From the NCBI RefSeq assembly GCF_015265435.1, contig NZ_JABJWH010000020.1, forward strand, positions 248,001 to 312,000: a stretch of 64,000 nucleotides of DNA, read 5' to 3'. Position 1 is the first letter of the stretch; every line of letters begins with the position of its first letter. Of this stretch, positions 22,970-34,707 are shown piece after piece. The position numbers and the translations under genes are program-made. This DNA is from Alloalcanivorax profundimaris (lineage in GTDB: Bacteria > Pseudomonadota > Gammaproteobacteria > Pseudomonadales > Alcanivoracaceae). Under the pieces are notes generated by a model, which was not told the DNA's origin, ran no database searches, and worked only from the letters and a program-made list of their open reading frames with translations.

Positions 22970-24235
22970 ATGCCGAATGAAATCGTGGTCGCCGGCCTGA
23001 CGGGCGCGGGCGTGGACACCTGGGCGCTGTGGGGGAAGATCATGGCGGTGGGCGCCACCGCCACCCTGTCCAGCCTGCTGGTGGTGTTCACCGTGGCGCT
23101 GTACCGCAATGGCGACCGGGAAGCGCCAGTGGCGCTGCATTTCACGGTGGCCAACCTGTGCGCCACCACCTACGTGGCCGGCGACATCGCGGTGCGCATC
23201 TGCCTGATGGAAAACCGCCTGGAAAGCGTCATGGTGCCGTACCGGGTGTCCCTGAGCGCGGTGATCCTATCGCTGGCCTCCCTGGTGGCGCTGCACCAGG
23301 TACTGGGTGACCGTCGCATACCATCAAGGCGCTTATTGCCAATCTATCTGCTGGGCGCCCTGTTGGCCGGGCTGTTCTGGGTCGACGACCCACGGCTGGT
23401 GATTGCCTCCGACCGGTATCGGGTGACGCCGGTGGGTGTATTCGCGGATTACGGTGTTCTCGCCGGGCCCGTTTACGTGGCCTGCCTGGCGACCCTGGTG
23501 GCGGTGGCCTGGGCCATGCTGCGCCGGGCCCGCCGGGCCGAGGGCCGGTTGCCGTGGCGGATGACGGTGTTCGGTTTCACCGTGTTCTTCCTGGCCGGCG
23601 TCCACGACACCTTCCGCGAGCTGGGCATGGAGCTGCTGCCCTTCAGCGGCCTCACCCTGGCCTGCGCGGTGTTCCAGATCGGCGCCTTCGCGGCCATGGC
23701 CATGCACTACTCCAAGACCCTGCGCGAACGCACCTACCACGACCACCAGATGCGCCGGCTGGCGGACAAGGCCACCCGGGATCCGCTCTCCGGCCTGTTC
23801 AACCGGGCCTACATGGAGCAACACCTGGACCGGCTGCCCGCCGAGGGCGCCGGCGGCCTGCTGTTCATCGACCTGGATCATTTCAAGGTGGTCAACGACC
23901 GCTATGGCCACGAACGCGGCGACCGGCTGATCCGCGCGGTGGCGGACGGCATTCGCCAGACCGTGCGCGAGCAGGACGTGGCCTGCCGCTGGGGCGGCGA
24001 TGAGTTCGTGGTGCACCTTAGCGAGGCGGGCAGCGACGCGGCCCTGGCCGTGGCGGAGCGCCTGCTGCGTGCCTTCCGCCACCTGGACCCGGCCGCCCCG
24101 GGGCTGGAGATGAGCGCCAGCGTGGGCTTCGCCCAACTCACCGACGGCGACTGGCGCGCCACCCTACGGCGCGCCGACCAGGCGCTGTACCAGGCCAAGG
24201 CGGACGGTCGCAACCGGCTGGCCATCGCCCCCTGA
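22970..24235 (+). CDS. Membrane-bound diguanylate cyclase (GGDEF)
   Basis: A 421-residue protein that makes cyclic di-GMP. The first 245 residues contain about seven hydrophobic helices (for example IMAVGATATLSSLLVVFTVA, LLPIYLLGALLAGLFWV), a 7TM-like sensor. The catalytic domain starts near residue 265 (RDPLSGLFNRAYMEQHLDRL). The active site is intact at residues 342-346 (CRWGGDEFVV), and an inhibitory I-site RxxD (REQD) lies at 333-336, five residues before it. It is a single gene facing away from paaA. The signal it senses is unknown. Confidence 0.88.
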   Translation: MPNEIVVAGLTGAGVDTWALWGKIMAVGATATLSSLLVVFTVALYRNGDREAPVALHFTVANLCATTYVAGDIAVRICLMENRLESVMVPYRVSLSAVILSLASLVALHQVLGDRRIPSRRLLPIYLLGALLAGLFWVDDPRLVIASDRYRVTPVGVFADYGVLAGPVYVACLATLVAVAWAMLRRARRAEGRLPWRMTVFGFTVFFLAGVHDTFRELGMELLPFSGLTLACAVFQIGAFAAMAMHYSKTLRERTYHDHQMRRLADKATRDPLSGLFNRAYMEQHLDRLPAEGAGGLLFIDLDHFKVVNDRYGHERGDRLIRAVADGIRQTVREQDVACRWGGDEFVVHLSEAGSDAALAVAERLLRAFRHLDPAAPGLEMSASVGFAQLTDGDWRATLRRADQALYQAKADGRNRLAIAP

Positions 24236-24238
24236 GGC

Positions 24239-24973
24239 TCAGGCGTCGCCGCGCCGGCCCCGCCACACCAACAACCCGGCCCAGGCCACGGAGGCCACCA
24301 TGATCAGCCGCCCCAGGTTGAGGGTGAGGGAGGCCAGCGCCTTGTCCCAGGCCAGCAGGCCGGTTTCGCCGAGCAGGAATTCCCAGTCATGGAAGCCGTA
24401 GGGCGAGGACCGGCCGTAGTTGCCGCCCACCAGGGGCAGCTGGCCGGCGCGGGCATCCGCCATGTAGGGGGCGATGTCGAGGAAGTTCTGGCCGAACCAC
24501 CACAGGCAGACGGCGGCGCCGAAGGTGTCCGGGCGGCGCAGCAGGGCGATGCCGCAGATCACCGGGATCAGCAGCTGCCCCAGGGTGCCGCCCAGGGAAC
24601 CGATGAAACGGCCGAACACGCCGAACACCACATGGCCGGCCTCGTGGAAGGGCAGGTTCACGTTGTGCAGGACGCTGGGCTGGTAGCCCAATTCGTGGAG
24701 GTTCTGGGTGATCTGGGCGCCGCCCCACACCGCCAGCCCCAACCACAGGAGCGCGTAGGCGGCGGGGTAACGGCGCAGGCTGTCCGGCGGCACGGCGAGG
24801 CCGCGCAGCCAGGCCTTCAACCGCTCGCGGCGGTCCGGCCCGGGCGGCGTGCGGCTTTGTCCCAGTTGCCGCTGGCGCTCCAGGTAGGCGTCGTATTTGT
24901 GGAACACCAGGCCGCAGCCGTCGCAGGTGGTCTGGCCGGCGGTTCGGGGATGGTCACACTTGGGGCAGCGCAT
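24239..24973 (-). CDS. Zinc-ribbon membrane protein with an HExxH site (M50-like)
   Basis: A 244-residue protein. The first 22 residues form a zinc ribbon (MRCPKCDHPRTAGQTTCDGC). About five membrane helices follow from residue 65. The motif FHEAGHVVFGVFGRF near residue 108 contains HExxH, as in site-2-type metalloproteases. NFLDIAPYMADA supplies a possible third ligand aspartate, as in M50 peptidases. It follows ribD with a one-base gap and is probably cotranscribed with nrdR and ribD. The substrate is unknown; proteolytic activity is inferred from the motif. Confidence 0.65.
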   Translation of the reverse strand: MRCPKCDHPRTAGQTTCDGCGLVFHKYDAYLERQRQLGQSRTPPGPDRRERLKAWLRGLAVPPDSLRRYPAAYALLWLGLAVWGGAQITQNLHELGYQPSVLHNVNLPFHEAGHVVFGVFGRFIGSLGGTLGQLLIPVICGIALLRRPDTFGAAVCLWWFGQNFLDIAPYMADARAGQLPLVGGNYGRSSPYGFHDWEFLLGETGLLAWDKALASLTLNLGRLIMVASVAWAGLLVWRGRRGDA

Positions 24974-24974
24974 A

Positions 24975-26144
24975 TCACGCCGGGGTCAGGGTGAGCCGCA
25001 GGTCGTCGCCCAGGTGGCGCACGTCCGCCCAGCGCAGGCGCACCTGGTCGGCCATGCGATTCAGGGGCAGGTCAAGCAGAGCGCGGGCGTCGCGACCCAG
25101 CAGGGTGGGCGCCATGTAAACGATCAACTCATCAAACAGGCCGTCGCGGACAAAGGCGCCGGCCAGGGTGGCACCGCATTCCACCAGCACCTCGTTGCAC
25201 TCGCGGCGGGCCAGTTCCGCCAGCAGCGCGGTGAGATCCAGGCCGCGACGCTCCTCCGGCCGGGGCGCTTCCGGGGCGCCCTCCGGCCGCGCCGCCAGGG
25301 GCAGCACGAGCAGCTCGGCGCCAGCCCGCTCGAGCGCCGCCCGGGGTTCCGCCGGGGCCGCCTCGCCGTGCGCGATCAGGCAGGGGCCGGCGGCGCTGAC
25401 CACCGGACTGTCCGGCGGCGTGCGCAGGGCCGGGTCCAGGATCACCCGCAGCGGCGGGCGCACCTCGCCGTCGCCGTAATCGTGGTAGCGGCCCAGGGTC
25501 CATTGTTCCGGGCGCACCGTGTAGGAGGGCCGGTCGGCCAGCACCGTGCCGATGCCGGTGACGATGGCGGAGCTGCGCGCGCGCAGCCGCTGCACGTCCT
25601 CCCGGGCTTGCGGCCCGGTGATCCACTGGGATTCACCGCTGGCCATGGCGGTGCGCCCGTCCAGGCTGGCGGCGGCCTTGATGCGCACCAGCGGGCGCTG
25701 GCCGGACATGCGGCGAATAAAGCCCGGGTTGAGCGCCCGCGCCTCCTGCTCCTGCGGGCCCACCTCCACCTCGATGCCGGCGTCGCGCAGCTTGCGCAGG
25801 CCGTTGCCGGCCACTTGCGGGTTGGGGTCCTGCATGGCCACCACCACCCGGGCCACGCCGGCCTGGATCAGGGCGTCGGCGCAGGGACCGGTGCGGCCGG
25901 TGTGCGAACAGGGCTCCAGGGTGACGTAGGCGGTGGCGCCCCGGGCGGCGTCGCCGGCGGCGGCCAGGGCATAACGCTCGGCGTGGGGCTCACCGGCGCG
26001 GGGATGAAACCCCTCGGCGATGACGGCGCCGTCGCGGGCCAGCACGCAGCCCACGCGGGGGTTGGGGTCGGTTGTGTAGAGCGCGCGCCGGGCCAGATAG
26101 AGGGCGCGCAGCATGCACTGCTGGTCGAAGGCGGCGTCGCTCAT
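24975..26144 (-). CDS. ribD: Riboflavin biosynthesis deaminase/reductase RibD
   Basis: A 389-residue bifunctional enzyme acting at the second and third steps of riboflavin synthesis. The N-terminal deaminase has [10 protein letters not shown] and [19 protein letters not shown], whose His and Cys residues bind zinc. The C-terminal reductase starts near residue 150 ([17 protein letters not shown]) and contains [12 protein letters not shown]. It overlaps nrdR by four bases (ATGA). A proline/glutamate-rich linker near residue 275 makes it slightly longer than the E. coli enzyme. Confidence 0.94.
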   Translation of the reverse strand: MSDAAFDQQCMLRALYLARRALYTTDPNPRVGCVLARDGAVIAEGFHPRAGEPHAERYALAAAGDAARGATAYVTLEPCSHTGRTGPCADALIQAGVARVVVAMQDPNPQVAGNGLRKLRDAGIEVEVGPQEQEARALNPGFIRRMSGQRPLVRIKAAASLDGRTAMASGESQWITGPQAREDVQRLRARSSAIVTGIGTVLADRPSYTVRPEQWTLGRYHDYGDGEVRPPLRVILDPALRTPPDSPVVSAAGPCLIAHGEAAPAEPRAALERAGAELLVLPLAARPEGAPEAPRPEERRGLDLTALLAELARRECNEVLVECGATLAGAFVRDGLFDELIVYMAPTLLGRDARALLDLPLNRMADQVRLRWADVRHLGDDLRLTLTPA

Positions 26145-26635
26145 GCGCCGCCCTGGTCGTCACCCGGCTCGCCGTCCTTGCGGCCGCCCTTGCGCAGGCG
26201 GTCCACCTCGGCGGCGAACTCGGAGATGTCCTGGAAGCTGCGGTACACGGAGGCGAAGCGCACATAGGCCACGTCGTCCAGTTCCTGCAGGGCCTCCATG
26301 ACGAACTCGCCCACTTCCCGGGCCGGCACTTCCCGCTCGCCGGTGGCGCGCAGCCGGTGGCACAGGCGGCTGATGGCCGCTTCCAGGTCCTCCATGCTCA
26401 CCGGCCGCTTTTCCAGCGCACGGAGCATGCCGGCGCGCAGCTTGCTCTCGTTGAAGGGCTCCCGGGTGCCGTCGGATTTGACCACCCGGGGCATCACCAA
26501 CTCGGCGGTTTCGAAGGTGGTGAAGCGCTCCGAGCAGCTCAGGCACTCGCGGCGACGCCGCACCTGGCCGCCGTCGGCGACCAGCCGGGAGTCGATGACC
26601 TTGGTGTCTTGGGCGCCGCAGAAAGGACAATACAT
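26141..26635 (-). CDS. nrdR: Ribonucleotide reductase repressor NrdR
   Basis: A 164-residue repressor of ribonucleotide reductase genes. The N-terminal zinc ribbon is [17 protein letters not shown] with [16 protein letters not shown], and the ATP-cone domain follows ([20 protein letters not shown]). It senses ATP and dATP. The typical partners ribD downstream and glyA upstream are present, but here a four-helix-bundle cassette has come between nrdR and glyA. Confidence 0.95.
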   Translation of the reverse strand: MYCPFCGAQDTKVIDSRLVADGGQVRRRRECLSCSERFTTFETAELVMPRVVKSDGTREPFNESKLRAGMLRALEKRPVSMEDLEAAISRLCHRLRATGEREVPAREVGEFVMEALQELDDVAYVRFASVYRSFQDISEFAAEVDRLRKGGRKDGEPGDDQGGA

Positions 26636-26643
26636 GGGAGACC

Positions 26644-27100
26644 AGTTAATAGTTAATAGTGAACAGTTAACAGCGAAAACAAGGAGGCATTATCGCTGAC
26701 TTTTTGTGGTTTTGATAATGGCGATCAAGATGCGCAGCAGCTCCCGGCAGTCCACTCGCAGCGACTGGCCCACCTCCGGGGCGAAGTAACCCGCGTCCGA
26801 GAGTAAGTCTATCCAGTAATCCGTCTCGTTGGCTTCTTTTAACGCCATGTGCATTTTGTGCACGAAATCAGGCCGGCTTTCCGCGTACTCCGCCTCGCGC
26901 ACCAGAGCGCCAATGGCCGTGCCACTGCGCAGCAGTTGCTTGCTGAGCACGTATTCCCGTTTCCGGCCCTGCAGATACTGGCAGCTTCTCACCACCCGCA
27001 ACGCGAAAGCGCGGGATTTCTCCCGCGCCACGAATTTTTCCGTCATCCTTGACGCCTCGTTTTGTTTTCGCTGTTAACTGTTCCCTGTTAACTGTTAACT
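26644..27100. mobile_element. Inverted-repeat-bounded cassette carrying a four-helix-bundle gene
   Basis: A perfect 22-base inverted repeat flanks the gene: 26661-26682 on the left and 27062-27083 on the right. It continues outward with weaker similarity (AGTTAATAGTTAATAG against AGTTAACAGTTAACAG in complement), for about 39 bases in all. The unit lies exactly between nrdR and glyA, normally neighbours in this group. There is no transposase. Similar IVP/S23-type genes are known as intervening sequences in 23S rRNA genes and as scattered cassettes; movement in trans is inferred. Confidence 0.6.
26690..27046 (-). CDS. Four-helix-bundle protein (S23/IVP family)
   Basis: A 118-residue all-helical protein. 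Family segments are RVVRSCQYLQGRKREYVLSK, QLLRSGTAIGALVREAEYAE, DFVHKMHMALKEANETDYWI and CRELLRILIAIIKTTK. The S23 family is encoded in intervening sequences of bacterial 23S rRNA and in stand-alone copies flanked by short repeats, as here. The proteins form pentamers that may bind nucleic acid; the role is unknown. Confidence 0.85.
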   Translation of the reverse strand: MTEKFVAREKSRAFALRVVRSCQYLQGRKREYVLSKQLLRSGTAIGALVREAEYAESRPDFVHKMHMALKEANETDYWIDLLSDAGYFAPEVGQSLRVDCRELLRILIAIIKTTKSQR

Positions 27101-27106
27101 CATTTC

Positions 27107-28363
27107 TTAGCGCTCGTAGACCGGCAGGCGCGCGCAGATTTCGGCGACCTTGCCGCGCACGTCGTCGATCACGCTCTCATCGCCCATGTTGTCGAGGATG
27201 TCGCAGATCCAGCCGGCCAGGTTGGCGGCGTCCTGCTCGTTGAAGCCGCGACGGGTGATGGAGGGCGAGCCGATGCGCAGGCCCGAGGTGACGAACGGCG
27301 AGCGCGGGTCGTTGGGCACGGCGTTCTTGTTGACGGTGATGTGGGCGCGGCCGAGGGCGGCGTCCGCGTCCTTGCCGGTGATGTCCTGCTTGATCAGGCT
27401 GAGCAGGAACAGGTGGTTCTCGGTACCGTTGGAGACCACGTCGAAGCCACGCTCGATGAACACGCGGGCCATGGCCTGGGCGTTCTTGATCACGTCCTGC
27501 TGATAGGTCTTGAAGGCCGGGTCCATGGCTTCCTTGAAGCAGATCGCCTTGGCGGCGATGACGTGCTCCAGGGGGCCGCCCTGGCCGCCGGGGAAGACCG
27601 CGGAGTTGATCTTCTTGAGCAGGTCGTCGTTGGCCTTGCCCATGATCAGGCCGCCGCGCGGGCCGCCCAGGGTCTTGTGGGTGGTGGTGGTGACCACGTC
27701 GGCGATGCCCACCGGGCTGGGGTAGACGCCGGCGGCGACCAGGCCGGCCACGTGGGCCATGTCCACCAGCAGCAGGGCACCCACTTCGTCGGCGATGTCG
27801 CGGAAGCGCTGCCAGTCCACCACCTGGGAGTAGGCGGAGAAGCCGGCGACGATCATTTTCGGCTTGTGTTCGCGGGCCAGCTCGGCCACCTGGTCGTAGT
27901 CGATCAGGCCGGTGTCGTTGTCCAGGCCGTACTGCACGGCGTTGTACATCTTGCCGGAGAAGTTGGGCTTGGCGCCGTGGGTCAGGTGGCCGCCGGCGTC
28001 CAGGCTCATGCCGAGCACCGTGTCGCCGGGTTTGAGGGCGGCCATGTAGACGGCGGCGTTGGCCTGGGAGCCGGAGTGCGGCTGCACGTTGGCCCAGTCG
28101 GCGCCGAACAGCTCACAGGCGCGGTCGATGGCCAGCTGCTCGACCACGTCCACGTTCTCGCAACCGCCGTAGTAGCGCTTGCCCGGGTAGCCCTCGGCGT
28201 ATTTGTTGGTGAGGACGGAGCCCTGGGCTTCCATGACCCGCGGGGAAGCGTAGTTCTCGGAGGCGATCAGCTCGATGTGCTGTTCCTGGCGCTCGCGCTC
28301 GGCGTCGATGGCGGCCTGGATTTCCGGGTCGAACTCGGCGATGGACATGGATTTCGGGAACAT
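27107..28363 (-). CDS. glyA: Serine hydroxymethyltransferase
   Basis: A 418-residue PLP enzyme converting serine and tetrahydrofolate to glycine and methylene-tetrahydrofolate. The cofactor lysine lies in [15 protein letters not shown]. The N-terminal [19 protein letters not shown] and [10 protein letters not shown] segments are invariant in the family. The length matches E. coli GlyA. The ATG at 28363 begins [15 protein letters not shown]; the sixth residue is a second possible start. A TAGAAT box at about 28400 on the minus strand may be its -10 element. Confidence 0.96.
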   Translation of the reverse strand: MFPKSMSIAEFDPEIQAAIDAERERQEQHIELIASENYASPRVMEAQGSVLTNKYAEGYPGKRYYGGCENVDVVEQLAIDRACELFGADWANVQPHSGSQANAAVYMAALKPGDTVLGMSLDAGGHLTHGAKPNFSGKMYNAVQYGLDNDTGLIDYDQVAELAREHKPKMIVAGFSAYSQVVDWQRFRDIADEVGALLLVDMAHVAGLVAAGVYPSPVGIADVVTTTTHKTLGGPRGGLIMGKANDDLLKKINSAVFPGGQGGPLEHVIAAKAICFKEAMDPAFKTYQQDVIKNAQAMARVFIERGFDVVSNGTENHLFLLSLIKQDITGKDADAALGRAHITVNKNAVPNDPRSPFVTSGLRIGSPSITRRGFNEQDAANLAGWICDILDNMGDESVIDDVRGKVAEICARLPVYER

Positions 28364-28467
28364 GGGTTACCTGTCGTCGTGCAATGGTGGGTGTCAGGGG
28401 CGCGTATTCTACCCAAAACCTGGCCGGATAGCACTTGAAGGGGGTTCAGGTTAACCATGACCGGGGC

Positions 28468-30030
28468 TCATGATCCGGTGAGCCGGAAGCCGGCGATCAG
28501 GTCCGCCAGGGCGGCGGCCTGGCGGCGCATGGCGTCGGCGGCGGCGCTGCCCTGCTCCACCATGGCGGCGTTGTGCTGGGTCATGGCGTCGAGCTCGGCC
28601 ACCGCTGTGTTCACCTGGTCGATGCCCTGGTTTTGCTCCCGGGCGCCGGCGCCGATGTCGCCGATTACCTGGCTGACCCGGTCGATGCTCGCCACGATCT
28701 CCTCCATGGTCCGGCCGGCGCGGCGCACCAGGCCGGCGCCCTTGTCGGTGGCGCCCGCGGAGCGGTCCACCAGCGCGCGGATGTCCCGGGAGGCCTCGCC
28801 GGAGCGGCCGGCCAGGGTGCGCACTTCCTCGGCCACCACGGCGAAGCCCTTGCCGTGCTCGCCGGCCCGGGCCGCCTCCACCGAGGCATTGAGCGCCAGG
28901 ATGTTGGTCTGGAAGGCGATGCCGTCGATGAGGGCGATGATTTCGTTGATCCGGGCGGACGCCTCGCTGATTTCCTGCATGGTGGTTTCCACCTCGCCCA
29001 TGGCGTCCTGGCCCCGGCGCACCACGTCCACCGCCGATCGCACCAGCTGGCCGGCCTGGTCGGTGGCCCCGGCGGTGCCACGCACGGTGGCGGTGATCTG
29101 CTCCATGGAAGCGGAGGTCTGCTGCAGATTGGCGGCGGATTGCTCGGTGCGCGCGGCCAGGTCCTGGCTGCCACGGGCCATGTCCTCGGCGGCGGTGCTG
29201 ACGCCCACGGCGTTGTCGCGCACCGATTGCAGGGTGGTGTCGATGCGCCCGATGAAGGCGTCGAACTCCCGGGCCAGCTCGCCGATTTCGTCGCCCCGGG
29301 GGCTGTCGACGCGGGCGGTGAGGTCGCCGTCGCCCCGGGTGATCTCGCCGATGCGCCGGCTGACCTGGCGGATCGCCTTGGCCATCAGATGCGGGCCAAT
29401 CAGGGCCAGCGCCATTGCCAGCAGGCCCACCAGGGCCGCGAAGCCGCCCACGATCAAACGCTGCCGGCGGATCTCGGCGGCGGTGCGCGCCGCCAACGCG
29501 GCCGTGGTGCGCTCCACCGCCGCGCTGGCCTGCCGGTAGGCCTCGCCGAGGGCCTGGAAGGCGTCCAGGGAATCCCGATCGATTTGCTGGCTGGCGCGCA
29601 CCACGTTCTGGTCGTCGTAGTAATCGAAGGTGGCCTGGGAGGCGTCGTGCCAGGCCTGGAAGCGTTCGGCGAAGCCTTCAGTGCGCTCGAGCACGGCGGG
29701 GTAGCCGGCCATTTCCGCGCGGAACCGCGCCATGCCCTGGCGGGCGTCCTCCACGCTTTGCTGGTAAGCGGCCTTGGCGGCCTTGGATTCCGGGGTGCCG
29801 GGGATGTAGCGCAGGTACTCGTTCTCCGCCGAGCGGGCCTGGTAGAGATCCCGGTGGGCGCCCATCACCGCCACGGTGGCGGCGTGGAAGGGGCCGCTGA
29901 AGGCGTCCACCCGCTCGCGCAGCGCGTTCACCAGCAGGGCGTCCGCCGCCGCCACCAGCCACAGCGACAGGGCCACGCCGATAAAGGCGAGCCCGTATTT
30001 CACACTAATGCGATTGAGTGAGCGAGGCAT
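28468..30030 (-). CDS. Methyl-accepting chemotaxis protein (first of a tandem pair)
   Basis: A 520-residue chemoreceptor. One membrane helix lies near residues 10-30 and another near 190-212, with a periplasmic four-helix sensor between them. A HAMP domain ([20 protein letters not shown]) and the signalling hairpin follow, with the conserved tip [20 protein letters not shown] and [17 protein letters not shown]. Methylation-type helices flank the tip. It stands next to a paralogue at 30223-31875 with near-identical signalling parts and a divergent sensor, so a duplication is likely. Confidence 0.92.
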   Translation of the reverse strand: MPRSLNRISVKYGLAFIGVALSLWLVAAADALLVNALRERVDAFSGPFHAATVAVMGAHRDLYQARSAENEYLRYIPGTPESKAAKAAYQQSVEDARQGMARFRAEMAGYPAVLERTEGFAERFQAWHDASQATFDYYDDQNVVRASQQIDRDSLDAFQALGEAYRQASAAVERTTAALAARTAAEIRRQRLIVGGFAALVGLLAMALALIGPHLMAKAIRQVSRRIGEITRGDGDLTARVDSPRGDEIGELAREFDAFIGRIDTTLQSVRDNAVGVSTAAEDMARGSQDLAARTEQSAANLQQTSASMEQITATVRGTAGATDQAGQLVRSAVDVVRRGQDAMGEVETTMQEISEASARINEIIALIDGIAFQTNILALNASVEAARAGEHGKGFAVVAEEVRTLAGRSGEASRDIRALVDRSAGATDKGAGLVRRAGRTMEEIVASIDRVSQVIGDIGAGAREQNQGIDQVNTAVAELDAMTQHNAAMVEQGSAAADAMRRQAAALADLIAGFRLTGS

Positions 30031-30222
30031 GACCGACTCCTGAAAAATCCTGAGGAAAGACGGAGTGCAGGATGCCGGCCGGATGTGTCAGATCGGTGAA
30101 AAATAACGAAAAGTGCGGGCAATTTGTCGGCAAATTCCCCGAAAAAAACAGGAAAACACCAAAATCCGCCCACACGAAAACGGACCGGCGTCGCCGGCCC
30201 GTGTTTCCGGGCGGGCCGGGCC

Positions 30223-31875
30223 TCAGGCCGCCAGGTCACCCCCTCCAGCGGAGCGATCCGACGGCACCGCGCGCAGAGTGGGCACGGCGCTTTCCCGGTC
30301 GCCGCCAGCCGGGGCGCCGTCGCTGAGCCGGAAGCCGGCGATCAGCCGCGCCAGGGCGGCCGCCTGCTGGCGCATGGACTCGGCGGCGGCGCTGGTTTCC
30401 TCCACCAGGGAGGCGTTGTGCTGGGTCATGGTATCCAGCTCGGTGACCGCGGTGTTCACCTGGCCAATGCCCTGGCTCTGCTCCTGGGCGCCGGTGCTGA
30501 TGTCGCTGATCACCCGGGTCACCTTGTCGATGCTCTCGACGATCTCCTCCATGGTGCGCCCGGCGTTCTTGACCAGGCCGGCGCCGTTCTGGGTGGAGGT
30601 CACGGAGCGATCCACCAGCTCACGAATTTCCCGGGAGGCATCGCCGGAGCGGCCGGCCAGGGTGCGCACTTCCTGGGCCACCACGGCGAAGCCCTTGCCG
30701 TGCTCACCGGCCCGGGCCGCCTCCACGGAAGCGTTCAGCGCCAGAATATTGGTCTGGAAGGCGATGCCGTCGATCATGGCGATAATCTCGTTGATCTTCG
30801 CCGAGGCGTCGCTGATTTCCTCCATGGTGGTTTCCACCTCGCGCATCGCTTCCTGGCCGCGACGGGCCACGTCCACGGTGGACTGGGCCATGCCTTCGGC
30901 CTGGCGAGCGGCGTCGGAAGTATTGCGCACCGTGGTGGTGATCTGCTCCATGGAGGCGGAGGTCTGCTGCAGGTTGGCGGCGGACTGCTCGGTCCGCGAG
31001 GCCAGATCCTGGCTGCCCTGGGCGATCTCGTCGGAGGCGCGGTTGACGCCCAGGGCGTTGTCGCGCACCGACTGCAGGGTGGTGTCGATGCGGTCGATGA
31101 AGGCGTTGAATTCCGCCGCCAGCTCGCCGATTTCGTCGCGGCGGTGGCTGTCGATGCGGGCGGTGAGGTCGCCGTCGCCCTGGGTGATCTCGCGGATACG
31201 CTGGCTGACCTGGCGGATCGCCTTGGACATCAAATGCGGGCCGATCAGGGCCACCGCCACGGCCATCAGCCCCACCACCACGGCGAAGCCGATCACCAGG
31301 GTTTGCTGGCGCGCCACCTGGGCCAGGGTTTCCTCCTCCAGCGCCTGAACGCGGGCGTCCACCGCCTGGCCGGTTTCGTCGTAGAAGCCGCGCAGGGCCT
31401 GGAAAGCGCTCAGGGAGTCGCCACCCAGCTGATCCATGGCGCCGCCGATGTCCTGGTCGTCGTAGAGGGTGAACACCTGGGTGGCGTCCTCGCGCCAGGT
31501 GCCGTACAGGGCCTGGAAGCGGTCCAGCTGCTCGCCGGTGTCGGTGTATGGCGCCAGCAATTCAGCCACTTTCTTGAGACGGTCCCGGGCCTGGTCCGCG
31601 TTCTCCTCGAAGGTCCGGCGGTTGGCCTCCGCCTCGGCGGTTTCCGGCACCGTGGCCAGGTAGGACATCTCCGCGATGCGCGCCTGGTACAGGTCACGGT
31701 CGGCGTTGAGCGTCAGCGACAGGGCCTGGTTGAACACCTCCGCCACCTCCACCATGCGGTTCTTCACCGTGTGCACCAGCATGGCATTGGCGGTGACCAC
31801 CACCAGCAGCGCCAACGCCACGCCGATGAAGGCGGCCCCGTACTTCACATTGATCTGGTTGAATTTGGCAAACAC
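30223..31875 (-). CDS. Methyl-accepting chemotaxis protein (second of a tandem pair)
   Basis: A 550-residue chemoreceptor with a GTG start at 31875. Membrane helices are at about residues 12-32 and 190-215. The periplasmic domain is rich in acidic helices (EVFNQALSLTLNADRDLYQA, as in the tandem neighbour's [12 protein letters not shown]). HAMP and the tip segment [20 protein letters not shown] are intact. The C-terminal tail after the signalling domain is 30 residues longer than in the neighbour (SDGAPAGGDRESAVPTLRAV) and has no CheR-binding pentapeptide that I can see. Confidence 0.92.
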   Translation of the reverse strand: MFAKFNQINVKYGAAFIGVALALLVVVTANAMLVHTVKNRMVEVAEVFNQALSLTLNADRDLYQARIAEMSYLATVPETAEAEANRRTFEENADQARDRLKKVAELLAPYTDTGEQLDRFQALYGTWREDATQVFTLYDDQDIGGAMDQLGGDSLSAFQALRGFYDETGQAVDARVQALEEETLAQVARQQTLVIGFAVVVGLMAVAVALIGPHLMSKAIRQVSQRIREITQGDGDLTARIDSHRRDEIGELAAEFNAFIDRIDTTLQSVRDNALGVNRASDEIAQGSQDLASRTEQSAANLQQTSASMEQITTTVRNTSDAARQAEGMAQSTVDVARRGQEAMREVETTMEEISDASAKINEIIAMIDGIAFQTNILALNASVEAARAGEHGKGFAVVAQEVRTLAGRSGDASREIRELVDRSVTSTQNGAGLVKNAGRTMEEIVESIDKVTRVISDISTGAQEQSQGIGQVNTAVTELDTMTQHNASLVEETSAAAESMRQQAAALARLIAGFRLSDGAPAGGDRESAVPTLRAVPSDRSAGGGDLAA

Positions 31876-32063
31876 CGCTCGTCTCCCTCATTGCGGGCAT
31901 CCATGGCGCCCGTCGTTTATTCGTTCCCAGCGCTGGATATCGGCGGCGGCGGCGGGAACTTGAGCGGGCTTTCATCCCGGGCCGGGTTCGGTTAGTTTAG
32001 GCGCCATTCCGCCCGCGCCCCGTATGGCGGGCTTTTCATCCCGATTTCAGGCAGTTTCTTTCT

Positions 32064-33731
<1,668 letters not shown>

Positions 33732-33820
33732 ATCGGGCCTCGGAAGACACGCCGCAAGCCGCACGCCGATTCCGGCGCCGGCCCGCGGCGTGTCGCCGGT
33801 AGGACGGGGCCGGGCGCGCC

Positions 33821-34435
33821 ATGGCCATCCCGGAGCTGGAAAGTCCCGAATTCCTGGATCGCCTGCGCGCCGGCGACCGTGACGCCCTGACGGAACTGGT
33901 GCGCGGGTATCATCCGCGCCTGCTGGCCACCGCCCGCACTCTCTTGAGTCCGGCGGACGCCGAGGAGGCGGTTCAGGACGCCTGGATCGCCGCCCACCGG
34001 GCCCTGCCCCGCTTCCAGGGCCGCAGCGCCCTGCTCACCTGGCTCACCCGCATCGTCATTAACCAGGCCCGCATGCAGCTGCGCCGTGGCGGCCGGGAAA
34101 TACCGTTCGACCCCACCGAGGACGGCGGCGACGCCCTGGACCACCGCTTCAAACCCGGCGGCCACTGGCGGGACCCGCCGCGCCACTGGGACCTCACCGG
34201 CCCGGACGCCCTGCTCACCCGGGATGAGCTGCAGCATTGCCTGGAGAAGAACCTGGCGGCCCTGCCCGACAACCAGCGCCTGCTACTGCAGCTGCGCGAC
34301 GTGCAGGGGCTGGATTTCGACGCCATCTGTCACATTCTGGAGGTCAGTGCATCCAACGCCCGGGTGCTGCTGCACCGGGCCCGGGCCCGCATTTTCCAAA
34401 TGGTGGATCACTTTCAGGAGACCGGCGAATGCTGA
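33821..34435 (+). CDS. ECF-type RNA polymerase sigma factor
   Basis: A 204-residue extracytoplasmic-function sigma factor. Region 2 is seen at about residues 15-85 (DALTELVRGYHPRLLATART, DAEEAVQDAWIAAHRALPRF, LLTWLTRIVINQA) and region 4 at about 140-195 (LAALPDNQRLLLQLRDVQGL, EVSASNARVLLHRARARIF). A loop of about 40 residues lies between. The stop overlaps the start of a small zinc anti-sigma gene, so signal and regulator form one unit. The regulon is unknown. Confidence 0.9.
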   Translation: MAIPELESPEFLDRLRAGDRDALTELVRGYHPRLLATARTLLSPADAEEAVQDAWIAAHRALPRFQGRSALLTWLTRIVINQARMQLRRGGREIPFDPTEDGGDALDHRFKPGGHWRDPPRHWDLTGPDALLTRDELQHCLEKNLAALPDNQRLLLQLRDVQGLDFDAICHILEVSASNARVLLHRARARIFQMVDHFQETGEC

Positions 34436-34656
34436 AATGCCGAGATCTGGTCAATCAGGCCGACCTGCTGATCGACGGCGCCGAATTGCGGCCCGGCCGG
34501 CGCCTGGCCCTGCGCGCCCATCTGCTGATCTGCCGCCACTGCCGACGCTACCTGCGCCAGCTCGACGCCCTCACCGACCACCTTCACCAACCGCCGCCGC
34601 CCCTGAACGAACGCGACACCCGGGCGGTGCTGGAGCGGCTGGAACCACGGCGTTAA
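34429..34656 (+). CDS. Small zinc-finger anti-sigma factor
   Basis: A 75-residue protein with the zf-HC2/ZAS layout: MLKCRDLVNQADLLIDGAEL, then RRLALRAHLLICRHCRRYLR, whose His-x3-Cys-x2-Cys can bind zinc. It has no membrane helix, so it is a soluble anti-sigma, probably responding to redox or metal stress. Its ATG overlaps the sigma-factor stop (ATGCTGA), which couples their synthesis. Confidence 0.8.
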   Translation: MLKCRDLVNQADLLIDGAELRPGRRLALRAHLLICRHCRRYLRQLDALTDHLHQPPPPLNERDTRAVLERLEPRR

Positions 34657-34671
34657 CGCTTTCAAACCGCT

Positions 34672-34707
34672 TTCGGGATAGGTTTCAGAGCGGGTATAAT
34701 GGCGTCA
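34672..34707 (+). promoter_or_regulatory. Promoter with a perfect TATAAT box, probably giving a leaderless mRNA
   Basis: TATAAT lies at 34695-34700. The only weak -35 candidate is around 34672-34677 (TTCGGG), 17 bases upstream. Transcription would start about seven bases after the box, at or next to the A of the ATG at 34707. No ribosome site precedes that ATG. Confidence 0.5.
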
